Shown: positions 37,350 through 50,122, counted from the stretch's first letter. The stretch is 64,000 bases of DNA from Boswellia sacra (GCA_013180625.2 SNVD02006216.1:143501-207500); one strand, 5' to 3'. Made by a program: numbers and translations. Notes: a model not told the origin generated them from the letters alone.

Positions 37350-40300
37350 TTATAGCTTTTTGAAATCAATTCCAATCTCAGTTAAGAAATTCTTGACCCA
37401 CATAATCTCACATGTTGTATGTGCCATAACAAGATACTCTGCCTCTACGCTGGATCTCGCTACTACATTCTGCTTCTTGCTTCTCCAAGTCACTAGATTG
37501 CCTCCCAAGAAGGTACAATATCCATTCGTAGACTTCCTATCAGTTTTGAAACCAGCCCAATCAGCATTAGAATAGCCAACAATTTCCAACTCTTTACCTT
37601 TCTTATAAAGAATTCCTTTACCAATAGACTATTTGAGATATCGTAGAATTCTACACACAGCCTCCTAATGGATCTTTTTCGAATTTCGCATATACTGACT
37701 AACTGCTCCCACTGCAAATGTAATATCAGGTCTAATGATAGTAAGATAAATCAACTTTCTCATAAGACTTCTATATCTTTTCTTATCTTCAAAATCTAGA
37801 CTGCTGTCACCATCCAATGTTACACTACTATCCATAGGGGTCTCAACTGGCTTAGACCCTAACATACCCGTCTTATCAAGTAAGTCTTGCACGTACTTTC
37901 TTTGAGATAAAATGATACCTTTTCTACTCCTCAAAACTTCAATACCAAGAAAGTATCTAAATTGCCCCAAGTCTTTTGTTTGAAAATGTGCCGTTAGTTA
38001 TCTTTTCACTTCTTCTATGTCATTAGAATCACTCCCAGTCACAATGATATCGTTCACATAAACCACAAGTATAAAAATACCTGATCTTGTATGTTTAACA
38101 AGCATTGAGCGATCAGATTGACAAAGGGAGAAGTTGATCGAAGCCAAAACTCCACTCAATTTTTCAAACCAGGCTCTAGGTGACTGTTTTAAAACATAAA
38201 TAGCCTTCTTTAACTTACAAACAGAGTTGGTTAACTTCCCCTGAGCAACAAACCTAGGTGATTGCTCCATATAAAACTCCTCGTGTAAATCACCATACAA
38301 GAATGCATTTTTGATATCTAGCTGGAAGAGGGGCCAGCCAAAGAACACCGCTTGGAAAATAAGAATGCGGACTGAATTGAGCCTAGCAACGAGAGAAAAC
38401 GTCTCAACATAATCAACACCATAAGTTTGAGTGTATCCTTTAGCAGCAAGACTGTCTTTTAAGCGTTCAATAGTACCATCAGGATGATATTTGATAACAA
38501 AGACCCAACGACAGCCAACCACGTCATTACCTTTTGGTAATATTTGTAACCGCCATGTCCCACGATCACAGAGAGTTGACATCTCATCTTCTATAGCTTT
38601 CCTCCAGCTAGGATGAGTCAAAGCTTCTTGATAATTTTTATGAATAGAAACCACAGACAAACACAAAGCAAAAGAGTGAACAGACAATGATAAGGCATCA
38701 AGGGAGACAAAATGAGAAATAGGATGCCTCTAAAAATTTTTAGTACCTTTGCAAAGAGCAATAGAAAAAACAATATCAGAATATTCATTTGTAGGAGGAG
38801 TCGGATCTTAAGTAGAGGCAACTCTTGAATGAAGGGCATATCAGTGAGTGGTAAATCATCTTGTTTAGCACTGGATTGATGTGACTTTCGTCGAGAATAA
38901 ACTAAGAGTGGTAGAGTAGATAGAACTGACACCAGTATTGGAGGATCAACTAGACCAGTATCAAGGCTAGACCCACTAGATGAAAAATATGATGGACTCA
39001 AAAAAGGTGACATCTACACTTACAAAAGTTTTTCCCGAGCAAGGGTCAAGACATTTGTAACATTTCTGAGTTTTAGAATATCCACAAAAAATACATTTGA
39101 TGGACCAAGGGGACAGTTTATTAGAAACCCTATGAAGATGGACAAAACAAACACAATCAAAAATACAAGGAGGAAGAGAAAAAACCAGTTGATTAGGGAA
39201 TAAGAAGAAGTACGGAGACTGAAATTGAAGAACAGAAGAAGAAGCCTGATTAATGAGATAACATGCGGTAAGTAATGCTTCCCTCCAATATTTTGATGGG
39301 ACTTTCATATGAAATAATAGAGTTCGAGCCACATCTAACAAATGTTTATTTTTTCGCTCAGCAACCCCATTCTGCTAAGGAGTGTAAGCACATGATGTTT
39401 GATGTAGAATCCCATGAGTGTGACAAAAGGTAGATAATGAAGAAAAGGTATATTTTAAAGCATTATCAGAACGTAAAACTTTAATAGAAATACAAAACTG
39501 AGTCTTTATTTCATTGTAAAACATTTGAAACATATTAGGGACCTCAGATCGATCATTTAACAGATACAACCAAGTAACTTTAGAATGATAATCCACGAAG
39601 GATACAAAATATTTAAACCCATGACTGTTAGTTATCGACAAGGATCTCATACATCTGAGTGAACCAAATCAAACGGTTGATCACTAATTTTATTGACTCG
39701 ACTACGAAACGAAAAACGAGAATGTTTACCTAACTGACAAGACTCACATTCAATTTGAGTTGGACTAGAAAAACCCATATGTTGAAGCAATTTACTAGAA
39801 GGGTGATTTAAACGATAATGCCATTGTTCTGAAGAGACAAAAGAAGTGAGAGTTGTAGGAGAGGACGAAAGTGCTTCAAACAAGTGATAGACGCCATTCT
39901 TTTCATGTCCACCACTAATCATCTTCCTCGTACCAAGAGCCTGAAAAATACAATAGGATGGACAAAAGGTGACTGAGCAATTTAAATTCTTAGTTAACTG
40001 ACTAACGGATAAAAGATTAACAGGAAATTTAGGAACATATAACACCGAAGACAAATACAAACTAGATGTACGAATAGTTCCATACCCTTGTATTTGGGTT
40101 TTGAACTATCAACAAGAACAACTGATGACTGTTTGTTAGAAGGGATAAAGGAATTAAAGAAAGAATCATTACCAGTCATGTGAGAAGAAGCTTCAGAGTC
40201 TATAATCCAATGATGTGGGTTTGAAGAAGAAAATAAAACAGTGGGCTTACCTGTTTAGACTAAGGAAATTGAAGGCTCACTAGCTGATTGATTTTCATAT

Positions 40301-41250
40301 TTATGATCAGACTGCGTAGAAGGTGGAGCATAAGAGTTAGACGAAATACCAAAGGAAAGATGCTCCTCAGAGCTTTGATTTGCCTATTTAGGTTTTCCAA
40401 ATTTATCCCAACACTTTTCTCAGGGATGATTAAGCTGACCACAATGGGAACAAGGAACTCTTTCACCTCGTCCTCTAACATGCCCTCTACTATGACCAGA
40501 AAAAGATCCTCTACCTCGACTACCAGACGCAACTAAGGCAAAAGCTTCCTGATTATGTTGAGAGGTGTGTAACTGTTGGAATCGAGCATATGTCATTTTA
40601 AGACTCGAGAGATCTTTCTCAATGAATATACTATTCTTAGCACTTTCATAGACAGGATTTAAGCTAGGCAGGAACTTGACAACAAATAATTCTTCGTGTT
40701 GTTTTCGTAATGTCTCAACATCAGTAATAACATGATGATAAGAGTTAAGCTCACCCATTAATCCTTCGATTACTTCTAAATATTCACTTAACGTTCTATC
40801 ACTTTACTGACAAGAAAATAAAGTAGAGTAAACATAAAAAATATGAGAGATATTTTGAGATTTGCCAAACCTGTCTTGAAGTGAAGTCCACAACTCTTTA
40901 TTAGTATCAACCCACATCACAATTGCTGCAAGTAATAGGTCCATACTGTTTCACAACCATGTAATAATCAAATTGTCTTCTTGAATCCACATACTTTTTT
41001 GAATCAGATGATGGGGAATCTTATATAAGATAATTATGTTTCCCTTGACCAATCAAATATTTGGTTACTGCTTCTGCCTATAACTTGTAATTTGAGTCAT
41101 TCAATTTTACAGCTGTGATAGAACCACTAACTCCAAGAGGATTAGAGAACGGTTGAGAGCCCCAAACACAATTTATCTTCCAAACGGAGCCACCACACGA
41201 AAAAAATTTCAAGAAAAAATTTGAAAATATCAAATAACACCACACGATTG
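37350..41250 (-). pseudogene. Copia gag-pol of the second element, broken
   Basis: In element order: gag (SDRTLSEYLEVIEGL, then LRKQHEELFVVKFLPSLN near 40650), zinc knuckle start CSHCGQLNHP at 40420-40450, pre-integrase (ECESCQLGKHSRFSF), integrase core (YFVSFVDYHSKVTWLYLL; VARTLLFHMKVPSKYWREAL), reverse transcriptase 37998-38687 (GCRWVFVIKYHPDGTIERLK; FQLDIKNAFLYGDLHEEFY; YVNDIIVTGSD), then DLGQFRYFLGIEVL and RNase H (YSNADWAGFKTDRKSTNGY, SSVEAEYLVMAHTTCEIMW). Several TAG/TAA stops and frame changes separate the blocks. The YVDD box of the RT reads YVND (codon AAC at about 38052-38054), which by itself should abolish polymerase activity. Confidence 0.88.
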
Positions 41251-41729
41251 GCTATGAATACTCATGTTGTGGTCATTAAAACCATAGTTAGAATATGAAA
41301 CAACAATTTTCGATCAAATTCAGGCGAGACAGAAGTTTTTCGACGATCAAAAAATTTTTCAAAACAAAAAATTTTTCAAAAATTTTTTCGACGACCGAAA
41401 AATTTTTTCGGCAGACTTTTTTTTTAACACCGATAGAAGGGTTTTGTTCACCAACTACCAGCGACCTTAATAGAGTGGTTTTCGGCCATTTTCAAACATT
41501 ACAATAGATTTTCCATCGATCGAAAAATTTTTTCGGTGGACTTTTCCGGCGAAGGCAGAGGGCTCTTGCTCGCCGACGACTGACGATCTCAGAAGAGTGG
41601 GTGGTGACTGTCACCGCTAAACGGAGGTGTGCAATCTCCCTTTAGACCGAAAACGATTAAGGTTTGTAATTTTTTTTTTTTAATAAAAGAAGAGAATGGA
41701 AGGAGGATCTTGATTCTGCTCTGATACCA

Positions 41730-41904
41730 TGTTGAGAGAGAGGGAGAAACAAATTTAGGAGAAATATTATATGTATATTCTATTGTAAAGAGGTGTATAT
41801 ATATATAGTATAATAAGAAAACTAAAATAAGAAAGAGAATCAAATATGTATCTAATGAGAACATAATTCTAAATTTTCCTAAATTTCTATATAGAGATTT
41901 AACA
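41730..41904 (-). repeat. 5' LTR of the second copia element
   Basis: 175 bp with primer site immediately inside it; followed by the AAAAA target duplication. Confidence 0.9.
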
Positions 41905-41909
41905 AAAAA

Positions 41910-43280
41910 TATGCATACTTTAATATATAAAGTAGACTTTGTATTTGCCGCCTTGTGTTTTAAACAATTCTAATGACATATATTTCAGTGGCCTATAAAT
42001 TTTCAATTGATCCTAAGCTAATACAATACAATTGGATCTTATGAACTTAAGGAAAGAATATCATAATTTAATTCACAAGAGTAATAAGAAAGCATCCCAC
42101 AACTCTCTTGAAACAATTATCTATTCAAGAATTAAAAAATCTATCTTCTCTTTTGTAAGCACTGAAGTCTATCATATTTCTTCAAGTTCAATGAAAGGAT
42201 CAATCCTCCAAAGTCAAGAATCCAATTTTTGTAAAAAGATAAGTTGGAAATTAAAAAAAAAAAAAGACACTGAAAATTGAAAGAATTGATAATCTTGCAA
42301 ATTTATTTACTAAAATATCGTGGAGATCAACTTTGAAAGATTGGTATAAAACATTGACATATGACAAATTAGCAAACAACCAAATTAACGTATAATGTTG
42401 TTCTTGTGTCATGATAAGGCGGAAAATTTTGATATATATGTATTATACTTTTTCTTCACTTGATTTTACTACCAAGAGTTTTAACAGGCAGTTGAAGCAT
42501 ATCCATTGCCACTGAGGATTCATGATACAAATCTTTTCTTTGTTAAAGTTTTCTCCTATAGATTTTTCTATAGCAAAGTTAAAAATTAAGATTCTCACCT
42601 AATCTAACCTTTGTAGGATGATGTGATGTGTGATAATTTTTAAATTCAATGATTAACATTTATTTTATTAACTTTAACATCCAAAATGATGACGCTTCAC
42701 TTGCGAAAAAGAAGTCTCCTTGTGTTTTGTAGAGTGCAGATTCTTACTCTTCCTTCTTCAAGATTTCACTTCTCAAATTTCACAAACTCTTATCATTCTA
42801 AAAATCCAAACAAGCATCATGAACAAAAAATTATTAACCACACAACTCCATCAATGTGTCTTTGTGTTGTGTAGATTCTGTAGCTATTGTTGTTCCCTTT
42901 TTTTTTTTTTTCCTTTCTCCTCACTAGTCATATATCTATAACGCTGAAAAAATATCTATCATATCTAGTTTATTCTTACTTTTGTTAGAGAACCGCTACC
43001 CTTTCAAAGCAAAAAGTTAAAATAAATTAAAAATTCAAAAACACTTCCATATCTTAGCCTCACGTCAAAGGTTTTCAACTTTGGAGAAACAAATCTAATT
43101 CAATCACCAATTAGAGAAGAAGAACATCAATAGATGATCCCGCCAATCTTATGCAGATTTGTGTCACTATATCATCTGTTGTCGAGTGGTGAAGAATAAT
43201 AATGAGATATTTTTATTTGTTTGTTAGGAAGTGAAACCACTTAAATTATGTTTTATGTTAATAAAACTATGTCAATTAGT
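41910..43280. other. AT-rich intergenic DNA
   Basis: No gene or clear repeat seen. The short open frames at 42032-42280 and 42686-42941 have low-complexity composition and no recognisable likeness. Confidence 0.5.
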
Positions 43281-43283
43281 TGT

Positions 43284-44076
43284 TAAAAATGATATAAATA
43301 AATCCTTAAGATTAGATCAACACCATATCCTGATCCCAAGGTTAAATGTTAATTATTTTTAAAGTGGTGAAAAATCTACATAAGAGTATTGTAACACTCG
43401 TAGATTTTTACCCCTTACCTCATAAATTTGTCAAAAGCATGCTAGACCACATCTTGAGATCTAAGTCATACACTTGGATTGATTTCATGGCATTATCTTG
43501 GAGATTTGTTGCATTAACTATATAAATAGCACAACTATTCTTTGTAATATGATATGCCTTTGAAGTTGAACATAAGAATACTTTATACTTCTCTTATCCT
43601 TTTTGGCCAAAGAGATCTTTCCATCCCCACCTCCCCATTTAACTTAGCTTTTATATTTTTAGCTATTTCATCTTACGTTCACATGTTATTTTACATTCCG
43701 CTAACAATTTTCTATTAACCCGATCCTTACTCAATTTATAATAACTATCTTAATATTAAAGGCTTAAATATCTCAGTTAACACCTATAAGCTTAAGCCTT
43801 CAAAAAATTAGTAAACTTAACATGGTATCACAAAACCTAACAATTACAAATTTAAACAATCAAATTTATAAACTCCATCGTATTAATTAAAACAAATAAA
43901 ATAAAATTATTGTTTGACCCACTTGTAAGATCCATGGAGGCATGTAAGGCTTGATCTATGTCGTAAATGCAAGTGAGGCCCCTTACACATGGAAGGGGCA
44001 CAATAGAGGCTTAAATATTTTCGTTAAACTCATGCCCATAAACTTAAGTTTTTAGGAAAGTGGTAAACTTAACAAT
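43284..44076 (+). mobile_element. Probable TRIM (small LTR element) remnant
   Basis: A segment ending GTAAACTTAACA at 43823 is followed at once by TGGTATCACAAAACC, a degenerate initiator-tRNA-Met primer site. A purine-rich GGAAGGGGCA (43990-44000) precedes a second, truncated copy of the same end: GGCTTAAATAT...CATAAACTTAAG...GTAAACTTAACA, ending at 44076, matches 43761-43823. LTR end, primer site, short interior, polypurine tract and partial second LTR are all in the right order. No ORF. The outer start (TGTTAAAAATGATATAAAT, 43284) is a guess. Confidence 0.5.
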
Positions 44077-44079
44077 AAA

Positions 44080-46320
44080 AAGAGGAAAAATAAAAAAATA
44101 AAACTGAGAGAGTTAGAGAGTGGAAAATGACAAGCGAGAAATTAAAGAGGAGAGTTTCTCATTTGGCCTCAGGCATGTCTCACAAAGAGGATTAATGCTA
44201 CTTATAAAGCATTTGCTACAAAATAGCTCCATAATAAAGCCATAAATCAACCCAAGTATATAAATTAGATTAACCCAAGTATATAAGTTAGATTTGATAT
44301 ATGGTATAACATACTTATGAAATTGATAAATGTATAGAGTAAATCAATCACTCTTACAACAAAATAAGTTTTTGAATGCGATGTCAAAAGCAAGTTGAGG
44401 TCTTTTTAATATCTAATTATTTTAAAACATGAATTTGAGTTATTCAAATTTCAAAATATACAAAATAATATAAACCAAAACCTATTTGACAATCATTTCC
44501 TAAATTTATTTATTTAGTTTTATACTAATTTATTGAAACATTCTTTAAAAATAAAATTGTCTTCAAATAAATAGTTGCAATCCAAAACCAACTCTAATAA
44601 ATATAGTGAATTCCAAGCTTTTCCAAGGTTTCTAACTAACATGGGATATAATTCAATCTCAATAACTATCCTATGAACTAAACACAACCAAAGGAATTGA
44701 GAACCTTAGAGGTGGCTAAATAAATAAAAGAAAACAGATTGGCCTATAAACCTTTGGCCAAACTTAACACCATTAAGTAAAACGATAATCAAATAAGAAT
44801 TTCTAATATATATACAAGGATTGAAATATTTTTACTTAAAAATTTGATAAAAACTTCCTATCTGTCATTCCATTCAGTCTAAAGGTTGATATTTAAATTT
44901 AAAAGAAAACGATCAATAATGTTATTCAGCCACCCTATACAACTTGGAATTAACGAAGATTGCAACAAATAGTTGTTACACTTGAAAAAACAACTTTAGT
45001 AAGACGTTCAAATCTTCATATCGATAGATAAAGACTAGCCCTTCAAGTATCTACCATGCAATGATTAGGTTTTAGCCAAATCATTAGCAAGCAGAGAAAA
45101 GAAGGAATAGCAAAATGTTCCAGTAACAATAAACATAACATCTTTAGAAGAGGCAAAAGTTTAAGTCAAAATAGGCTGTGCTACTTATTTATGCCTTCTT
45201 TGTTTGCATAAAGCAAAATGAAAAACTAAAATCATCCTCTGCTAATGAATCAATGCTAAGAGAAGAGAAAAATCACAATTTTAAAGCTATTAACTATACA
45301 CACACACACACACACACACATTTGAGGATCTTTTGGTGGATATTAAAAACAAGCTAAGAATCCTACCTGATGGTCTGTAAGAAGCCAATAACATACCACT
45401 CCCGGTACCAAAGCTATTTTCAAAATCTAAAACTGCACTAAATCGAGAAACAGCTGGACTATTTGTAGCTCTTGAATCTCAGACTCAAGGATCTTTAGGA
45501 TCATATCCAATTGTACATTAACTATCGAGTATGAATGGCTGAAAAGCTCAAATTGTCAAAAACAAGCATAATAAAGGTTTTATGCAGCAATTGTTGACAA
45601 TAAGAAATAGAGCAAAAAAGAACCGTTACCTTTTTTTTTCTTTTTTTAATTTCTTTGTTCAAACTTACAAACTTAACATTTTCAAGCATTGCTGAGCACA
45701 AATTTTCCATGGAGGTATTAACTTAACTCCAGCTTAATTCTTGTGGACTAATAAGAAATTTAAATATGTGGATGCCTTAATGCCTTTCTTGCACTGGTGC
45801 TTATCCAACCTTTGGGGGCACCTACGATTTTAGATACATTAGATGCATCTAATATCATTCTTGCTGAAAAAAATAAAAACAAAAAATAAAATAATTGCAC
45901 CAACACTTCCAAGGTAATCATAATAAACTTGAAGGTCAACTCTTTCAGCTAAATACAAAAAGAATTCTTTTTACACCCAGCTAACCCTTTTACAAAAAGA
46001 AAAGAAACTTGTTTCCCTTTATATCAACATTGTTTCTTTCTTCCAATCCATACTTTGCAAGATCCTTTATATTTCTTTTCATGAGTCTTAAAAAAGTTCA
46101 AATGAGCCAACAATATCTACCATCAAAATCCACTAAAAAGAAAAATAAAAGTTCATATATATATAAAGCTTTAACAAATATATTTCAGTTTATTCTATTA
46201 AATAAAATTAAAATTTAACTAATAAACTAATTAACAAGTAAATTAAGAAGGCATAAATCTTTCATTAAAGTAACAAAGCTTCAACAGAATGGGAAATATA
46301 TATCTAATAAAAGCAGAAGG
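44080..46320. other. AT-rich intergenic DNA downstream of SEN2, with a CA microsatellite
   Basis: No gene seen. A (CA)n tract occupies about 45297-45320. The last few hundred bases before 46327 should include the 3' UTR of the minus-strand SEN2 gene. Confidence 0.5.
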
Positions 46321-46326
46321 TTTTTC

Positions 46327-47058
46327 TTACTTGATTCCATTTTCAACAATTGTTTGATCTTCTCGGCATTGTGCTGGACTCCATCTCATGATAGTTCGTT
46401 CTTCAACAGCATATTGCTCCAAACATGATGGAAAGCAAGAACCTTGACCATTTTTATTGATGTTCAGAACCAATAATGTCTTTGCAACACTTCCACAAAG
46501 TCGAATTGTACAGTGAAAATCAGACCACTCCCTTAATCGCCCATTTTCATCACCATCTCCTGATGATAAAATAAGCACTGCATATTCGGAATGAACAAGA
46601 GATGGATGATGGCAATAGGCAACAAAATCCACGCCATATTGGGATCCTGATCTCACCACCCAATTATTGTTTCGAAGATGTGAATAGCCCTTGTAAAATA
46701 TAGGAAATTTTTCCTTCTTGGATTTCATATACTCCCATAGGGCTTCACCATTCTTTGGACAATTATCTTCACCAACAATCTTGAGGCATTTTAAAGAATG
46801 ACATAAATAAAAAGCTTCCTCCATGCCCAATTGATACCACTGCTTCTCCTTCTCAGCTGTAATAATAGGTCGACCAAAACATGCACGATTGAGAAGATCA
46901 ATTTGTTCGTTTTCAGCTGCAAGAAGCACACTGCTTCCTGAAAGTAATGCGTGAACCTCTGATTGAACAAGAGAAGATTTAAGCTCCGAGACGATTTTTG
47001 ACATGGGGTCAGCAAGAGCTTTGGCTTTCGCGCCCTTTCCTTTCCATCTTGGTGCCAT
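46327..47058 (-). CDS. SEN2: tRNA-splicing endonuclease catalytic subunit SEN2
   Basis: Cuts the 5' splice site of intron-containing pre-tRNAs as part of the SEN heterotetramer. 243 codons from MAPRWKGKG, about the length of Arabidopsis SEN1/SEN2. The C-terminal nuclease domain (residues about 130-205) keeps NNWVVRSGSQYGVDFVAY, HHPSLVHSEYAV and RLCGSVAKTLLVL; the expected catalytic triad is Tyr141, His156, Lys193. The N-terminal part (AEKEKQWYQLGMEEAFYL) is the usual SEN2 N-domain. The frame stays open to an upstream ATG at 47070, but TTTTATTGCAG ending at 47065 is a splice acceptor, so the start at 47058 is preferred and the 5' UTR is spliced. The stop TAA overlaps a donor-like AAGTAAGA, so a further C-terminal exon cannot be excluded. 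Confidence 0.93.
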   Translation of the reverse strand: MAPRWKGKGAKAKALADPMSKIVSELKSSLVQSEVHALLSGSSVLLAAENEQIDLLNRACFGRPIITAEKEKQWYQLGMEEAFYLCHSLKCLKIVGEDNCPKNGEALWEYMKSKKEKFPIFYKGYSHLRNNNWVVRSGSQYGVDFVAYCHHPSLVHSEYAVLILSSGDGDENGRLREWSDFHCTIRLCGSVAKTLLVLNINKNGQGSCFPSCLEQYAVEERTIMRWSPAQCREDQTIVENGIK

Positions 47059-47064
47059 ATGATC

Positions 47065-48860
47065 CTGCAATAAAACAAAAACTTCAAATATTCAGGGCAG
47101 GTGTTAAACAAACTCAAGCCTACATGATATGCAACTTAACATCAAGCTGAATTAAGAACTTGAGCATTTCTTCAAACATGTTTGATGCCTATTGTATAAC
47201 CATTTAAAAATCTATTGCACATGCAAAAAGCTCGCATTAATAGAAAGTAGATAACTATAGATGATTTTTATTCATAGGATTGAAACGTAAAATTTTAAAG
47301 TTCTAATGGCATTAAATGACTTTATATTCCAACATCATAAGTGATTAGCTTTTATGAACATCAAGCATAGCTAAGAGTCAGCCTTTATAAAGAATAATGT
47401 TATACATACAACATATCTATAAAACTTGATGTGGTACAATATTATTGCATGCAAAAAAAATTAAAATAAATTAAGAAGATTATAATAAATGTCATGAAAA
47501 TCACACAATATTACCACATCAGTTTATATATATAAGCTATGTGTAGTAATATTTCCTATGCCAATATAATGTTTATTTTCTTAGTAACACTTTATAAAAA
47601 ATTTCTTTCAAAAAGAAAATTGAGAAAATGTGAACTCTCTGGAAAACCAGTTTAATTCTTTTAGGATCTCCTCGGTTGTAATGTTAGCCTGTAAATGAGA
47701 TTTTCTCTAGCCTCTCTAACAATTAAGAATATAGTCATGAGAGTCCTAATTATATCTCATAAATCAGTTAGGTAAACTGAACACTTAATTGTTCCAAAAC
47801 TGAAACAACTATTTTTCTATAAAAATGATAAAGAATTCCATTGGAAAAGGTATCATATAAACAAAAGGAGGAGGACCAAGAAAAGAACCAGTTTCAAGTC
47901 CTCCCAAACTTCTATTCTTTGCCTGTAAAGAACTACTAAAATTGCATACCTTCTCAGAGCAACAAAGTCAAAAACTTCAGAAACTAGATATTAAAAGCCT
48001 ACGCCTAAGATGCTAATAGAACATTATAACACATAAACTTACCAGGTACAAATTCTACGATACAATCTGATGTCAAATTATCTACCAAAATATTGTTCCA
48101 AACAATTCATTAAACTGGCTGCTATGCTATACACTGTTTCGATTAAGCTCAGTACCTGAATTTTCAACTGCCAACTAAAAGTTCTCGGCAAAATCTTAAG
48201 ATCTTATGCTGCCAGAAACTACTTCAGAAAGTCAAAGAGAAGCTCCATCAGAGAACTGATGTTATATAGTTTAACTTCACCGATTCTGTGCAAGAAAAAC
48301 TAAATCACATAAGCAAACACAAAAAGAACTAACCAGATGATAAAATGACATTAAGCAAAAATACCCAGAAGCCAAATTTGATCAAGATCAATTTAATATG
48401 AAATCATATGACTATGAAAGCCATCAACACAATTAATCACAGAACTAAATTCGAGGTTAAGCTTCTTATATTGCTCATCAAAGTTCACTCAACTCTCTCT
48501 CAAACATTTTATCAAACAATTAATGCACTATAATAAGAGAAACCTATTTAGGCACCCCAACAGCTCAACCTCAATAGCACTGTACTAGGTAAAATTACAA
48601 AAAGTTGGCTAGAACTAATTTAGAGCGCAGAAACTATAATGTTAAAAAATGAATCACAAAGAAGTGAAAAAAACTTCAAACAAAGCTGACACTAAAAGAA
48701 AATTTTTTGACTTGAACGCAACTTCTAAAAGGCTCTCCTCTCCTCCTGTGCGCACCACCTTCGCACTTCCCAGAAAGTAAGCATTTCTTCGCTCTCCTCC
48801 TGTGCGCGCCAGCTTTTCTACACATCAGAATTTAATTTGATGCTTCATCAAAGTTTTTCT
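47065..48860 (-). other. Probable 5'-UTR intron and leader of SEN2
   Basis: On the minus strand TTTTATTGCAG just before the SEN2 start is a good acceptor. No coding exon is visible upstream, but donor-like sites (CTGGTAAGTTT near 48045, AAGGTATGC near 47947) and a GC-rich leader-like patch (48725-48830) exist. I infer an untranslated first exon about 1-1.7 kb upstream. A short MITE lies inside the interval. Confidence 0.45.
47394..47554. mobile_element. Short MITE in the probable SEN2 leader intron
   Basis: About 160 bp with long imperfect inverted ends: AATGTTATACATACAACATA...AACTTGATGTGGTACAATAT on the left and CACAATATTACCACATCAGT...ATGTGTAGTAATATT on the right. Would fold into a hairpin. 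Superfamily not assigned; target duplication unclear. Confidence 0.5.
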
Positions 48861-48943
48861 GTTGCACATATTTTTTAGGAAGATCATTTGATGTATGCAA
48901 GTCCGAAAGGAGATAAGTCTATTAGGAAATTGTTGTTGTTTAA

Positions 48944-48964
48944 TGGGCTTGGGCTGGATGGGCC
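48944..48964 (-). promoter_or_regulatory. Paired site II-type motifs (TGGGCY) upstream of SEN2
   Basis: TGGGCT at 48944-48949 and TGGGCC at 48959-48964, close together and just outside the GC-rich leader-like patch. Such pairs (TCP-bound site II elements) are common in plant housekeeping promoters. Their position supports a transcription start for SEN2 near 48.8 kb on the minus strand. Confidence 0.4.
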
Positions 48965-49503
48965 GTTTAATTTTTCTTGAAATTCTGAAAGAATTATTAT
49001 TCAAGCCTCAAACCCCGTTAAATCTCTCTTTTAACCCTATCTCTTTTTTATTTTCAATTAAAAAAATATCTTGAATTAAAATTACCAAAAAAATATATTC
49101 ATAATTATACACATTATTTATTGGGCTGATAAAATTTTCTTTCAACATTTATTCCCATTTCTTTATGAAAATTACACCAATTATGTTTTCGTAAATTTAT
49201 TGAAAATGATTAAATATTAAAACTGCTTTCCTTAAATTTATCGCATCTTTTTTCATTTTTATTCTAGTTTTTATATGTTAAAAACTTTATCAAAATAAAT
49301 TTATATTTTTGTTGGCAGCTTGCTGCTTTTAATTTATGGAGAACAAAATAAGACTTCTGCTTTGTAATTGCAATAAAGGGGAAATTGGTAAACTAATTGC
49401 AAGAAAAAAAATCAATATATAAGGAGGAAACTTCTCTGTACCTATACTTATAAAAATGAGAGAGATAAGAGCAATCATCCTTTATTTTTAAGTATAATGT
49501 AGG

Positions 49504-50122
49504 CAGTGACAAAGCCAGCAATTTGCATCAGTGGGGGCAAGTTGGGAGAATAGAAAAACTATTAATAAAAAACATAAAAGTTGATTTATAGTATATATAT
49601 TAATGTATGTACACTCATATATACATGTTAGTATATTTTCTTATATTAAAAAATTATATAATTAAGAGAGCAAAAGCCAAAAAAAAATTATACCCTTCAA
49701 AAAGTACTTAAAATAGTCATAATAGTTTCATATTTATTTATAATGTTTAATTGATATAGGTGAAAATACTTTAAAGAAATACTTGATATTTAGTTTCTTG
49801 TTTAGAAAATATGTTTGAATTATAAGTATTTTGAAAAAATTTATAAAAAAAGAATTTGATAGATTGTTGGTTTATTGTAACTTGAATGGTTAACATATTG
49901 ATACTTATAAAGTTATAATCAATATTGGACCTTATGTATTAAAAATATTTCATTATTTTAATTGACCACATATCAAGAATGTAAATTTAAGTTATTTTTA
50001 TTTCCAGAAGGATTAATTAGGGGCTTGTTGTGTTAAAATTCAAGTTATATGGGAACTTATGGAATTTTCAAATTTCAGTGGGGGCAATTGCCCCCACTGG
50101 TATGTTGGTGGCTGCGCCACTG
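49504..50122. mobile_element. Non-autonomous hAT-type element (MITE)
   Basis: Starts CAGTGACAAAGCCAG and ends CTGCGCCACTG, the imperfect inverted CAGTGGCGGAGCCA-type tips common in plant hAT elements. GTGGGGGCAA near the left end is matched by TTGCCCCCAC near the right end. Flanking 8-bp duplications AATGTAGG and AACTTAGG agree at 6 of 8 positions. 619 bp, no ORF. Confidence 0.7.

Larger units (their letters stand above)
36922..41904 (-). mobile_element. Second Ty1-copia retrotransposon with very short LTRs
   Basis: A structurally complete 4983-bp element transcribed right to left. LTRs 36922-37096 and 41730-41904, 175 bp each, TGTTGAGAG...ATTTAACA, with about seven differences by eye (4%). 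Target duplication AAAAA (36917-36921, 41905-41909). Primer site TGGTATCAGAGC on the minus strand at 41718-41729, perfect for initiator tRNA-Met, and a polypurine tract CTTGAAGGAGAG (minus strand) beside the 3' LTR. Gag, integrase, RT and RNase H are present in copia order but carry stops, frameshifts and a changed RT active site. Confidence 0.92.

Noticed and set aside
45297..45320. (CA)n tract as a possible regulatory element
   Set aside because: An ordinary microsatellite with no supporting context.
47059..47070. Upstream SEN2 start (MQDH extension)
   Set aside because: The extra codons lie across a good splice acceptor (TTGCAG), and known SEN2 proteins start MAPRWKGKG.
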